Assembly: GCA_038207425.1 (NCBI GenBank)
Contig: JBBQZU010000005.1
Location: 1 to 64,000, forward strand
Length of the DNA stretch: 64,000 nucleotides
Reading direction: 5' to 3'
Source of the DNA: JBBQZU01 sp038207425
Lineage (GTDB): Bacteria; Bacteroidota; Bacteroidia; Flavobacteriales_D; Cryomorphaceae
Under the pieces are notes generated by a model. The model had not been told where the DNA came from. It searched no databases and saw only the letters and a program-made list of their open reading frames with translations. Both the position numbers and the translations under genes were made by a program. The first letter of the stretch is position 1, and every line of letters begins with the position of its first letter. Positions 63,401 through 64,000 of this stretch are shown piece by piece.

Positions 63401-64000
63401 GCGAGGCCTCCATCGCTGCAGTTCGGGATGTTAACAACAGGATTATTCATTAAGGCATCAGGCTCGGTCAGGGTTGCACACTCCTGTGCCACGCAGTTGT
63501 TGGCATCAGTAATCTGGAGGCAATAGGTTCCTGCAGTAAGCCCTTCAATCAAGGTAGAATTTGCTGTAAATCCATTTGGTCCTGTCCATGAATATAGATA
63601 GGGTGCAGTTCCGCCTGTTACAAGTGGAGCCACAAAGCCCGTTGGGTTGCCATTGCAATCAATTCCCCAACTGCCATTATAAGCTGATACTTCAAGGCTG
63701 AGCGATACTCCGGGTGTTATTGCAACATTGATACAAGCCTGAGCGTTGCATCCATTTTGATCGCTTGCAATGAGGCAATAGGCACCTGCAAGGGTTAAGC
63801 CCGAAATGTCGGGATCTGTTGATGAAAATCCACCGGGCCCGGTCCATGAATAGGTGTACCCCAAAGTGCCACCGCTTGCTGCGCTTGTTATTGAGGATGC
63901 TTCGCTACCTGAGCAAAGTATATTTCCGGAGGCGGTGAGCATAATGATAATTGCGTCAGGCGAAATCAAAGTTGTGCATTGTTGAACACTACATCCGTTG
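60487..64000 (-). CDS. Giant SprB-repeat protein with T9SS type B sorting domain (5' end missing)
   Basis: The frame is open at the right window edge, so at least 1170 residues are seen and the N-terminus is missing. It consists of about 13 tandem SprB-type Ig-like repeats of 80-95 residues. Each has a Trp-containing core (SWTGPNGFSS and variants) followed by L-x-AG-x-Y-x-L-x-x-x-D-x-NGC; repeats 3 and 11 use the shorter WSTG/WSDG form. The last 90 residues are a gliding-motility-type (type B) sorting domain: NGISPNGDGFNDALTV, VYVYNRWGNLLYE, LPEGTYFVIVEI, LKGYLELRR. Paired with the SprF-like gene, it is likely a mobile or fixed surface adhesin exported by the type IX system. Regular Cys pairs in many repeats suggest disulfide-stabilised domains. 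Confidence 0.9.
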   Translation of the reverse strand, partial: NGCSVQQCTTLISPDAIIIMLTASGNILCSGSEASSITSAASGGTLGYTYSWTGPGGFSSTDPDISGLTLAGAYCLIASDQNGCNAQACINVAITPGVSLSLEVSAYNGSWGIDCNGNPTGFVAPLVTGGTAPYLYSWTGPNGFTANSTLIEGLTAGTYCLQITDANNCVAQECATLTEPDALMNNPVVNIPNCSDGGLASIDLNTSGGTAPYAINWSTGATDGSISAGNGTYTVFVADANGCSISSEFDITLPAPLLIAATSPIVAGGANIGCAGGTSGIVNLGISGAQGITSVNWNGPNGFTSTAQNLTGLAAGLYCAELTDAQGCEAQTCIALTESQPLSATIDATDLPCPEILTGSISVLPAGGVPTYIVEWSGPNGFFFTGNSIANLSAGEYCAEITDANGCVFNICETISEPTLIAIGLSSPETNGVNIGCFGASTGSINSIVTGGTGTYNFQWSGPDGFSSSDQNITNLIAGEYCLVLTDQNGCTEESCITLTESSGIDATPVIFSYTNGFNVSCNGACDGSLQVLLSGGTGIITTSWTGPSGFTSTDLVLTNLCAGDYFLTTEDENGCVQETLIVLMSPAELQLELTAPTFAGSTEIACNGQSNGAIFMTVSGGSPVYTYSWTGPNGFSSAAQSPDNLFAGTYQVVVTDASGCTAQGSINMNEPASTLSAVSLAGTYPSGNNVACLGGSNGSITTTTTGGIPGYVYNWLGPNNFSASTADVNNLMAGVYVLVVQDLNSCVYTVLLELDEPETEVTASVIVESEVLCFGTNTGALTASAAGGSPGYTVQWVGSGGFLSNDFSISSLPAGTYTYAVTDANGCSAGDAYVLINGPALVVDANIINPQCDAADGSITISVSGGLEPYNITWSDGTTGVSINNLTADIYTATIVDSNGCEQVETIVVESTNSLTLNPVLSEPTCFGETSGTIDVVVIQGEQPIVYAWSGPDDFISTGEDINNVPAGDYQLLAIDANGCIAEFDLTLGQPDSLYIVDLISPLFPNGFNVSTFGGSDGSIFNPEISGGSGEYTLYWTGPNGFAFEGSGDLGGLRAGIYRLAVLDELLCGDTAYITLRESVPLELPNGISPNGDGFNDALTVRGLDNFPVNTVYVYNRWGNLLYEEDNYNNATPWFGTNESGELLPEGTYFVIVEIPDRDNLKGYLELRR

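Overview
The window is a contiguous piece of a Bacteroidota chromosome. Four things point there: type IX secretion (T9SS) C-terminal sorting domains on several secreted proteins, a PorP/SprF plus SprB-repeat gliding-type locus, promoters of the TTG / TAnnTTTG type with almost no Shine-Dalgarno sequences, and family-specific genes such as DUF4290 beside murA. The heavy load of T9SS adhesin-like proteins would fit a Flavobacteriales/Cryomorphaceae-like or Saprospiria-like organism, but the order cannot be fixed from this sequence. I see no rRNA, tRNA, CRISPR array, insertion sequence or prophage.

Layout. 1-5511: three same-strand surface-protein genes. The first is cut by the window edge and carries a beta-helix and HYR-like modules ending in a dockerin-like domain. 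The next two carry cohesin-like domains plus T9SS sorting domains. 5572-9008: a possible small gene remnant and a decayed VPS10/BNR-type hydrolase gene with two frameshifts and two stops. 9265-16643: cell-envelope and housekeeping genes (ddl, MFS, SCO), then a minus-strand cluster PASTA protein - T9SS protein - rluD and a small SpoIIAA-like protein. 16805-19858: menaquinone genes menA-menC-menE, closed by a perfect hairpin terminator. 20744-27024: a TPR histidine kinase and LuxR-type response regulator, then a six-repeat T9SS protein. 27126-35951 (minus): nadC, grpE-dnaJ, yihY, a TlpA-like oxidoreductase, DUF4290-murA and a UvrD/PcrA helicase.

36205-53280 is the str-S10-spc-alpha ribosomal superoperon (rpsL to rplQ, 32 genes, without tuf). 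It starts at a well-formed Bacteroidota promoter and ends at a hairpin terminator. carA and eno follow, then an alpha-helical protein of unknown function. 57566-64000 (minus) is a T9SS/gliding-type locus: a giant SprB-repeat protein with a type B sorting domain (cut by the window edge), a PorP/SprF protein and a PorE-like OmpA lipoprotein.

The most interesting local system is the left edge. A dockerin-like C-terminus with no T9SS signal is encoded directly upstream of two cohesin-like proteins that do carry T9SS signals. This suggests a cell-surface cohesin-dockerin assembly attached by the type IX pathway. Other points of note: MurA has Asp in place of the catalytic Cys, DnaJ lacks one of its two zinc centres, and a C-terminal cassette is shared between two distant T9SS proteins.
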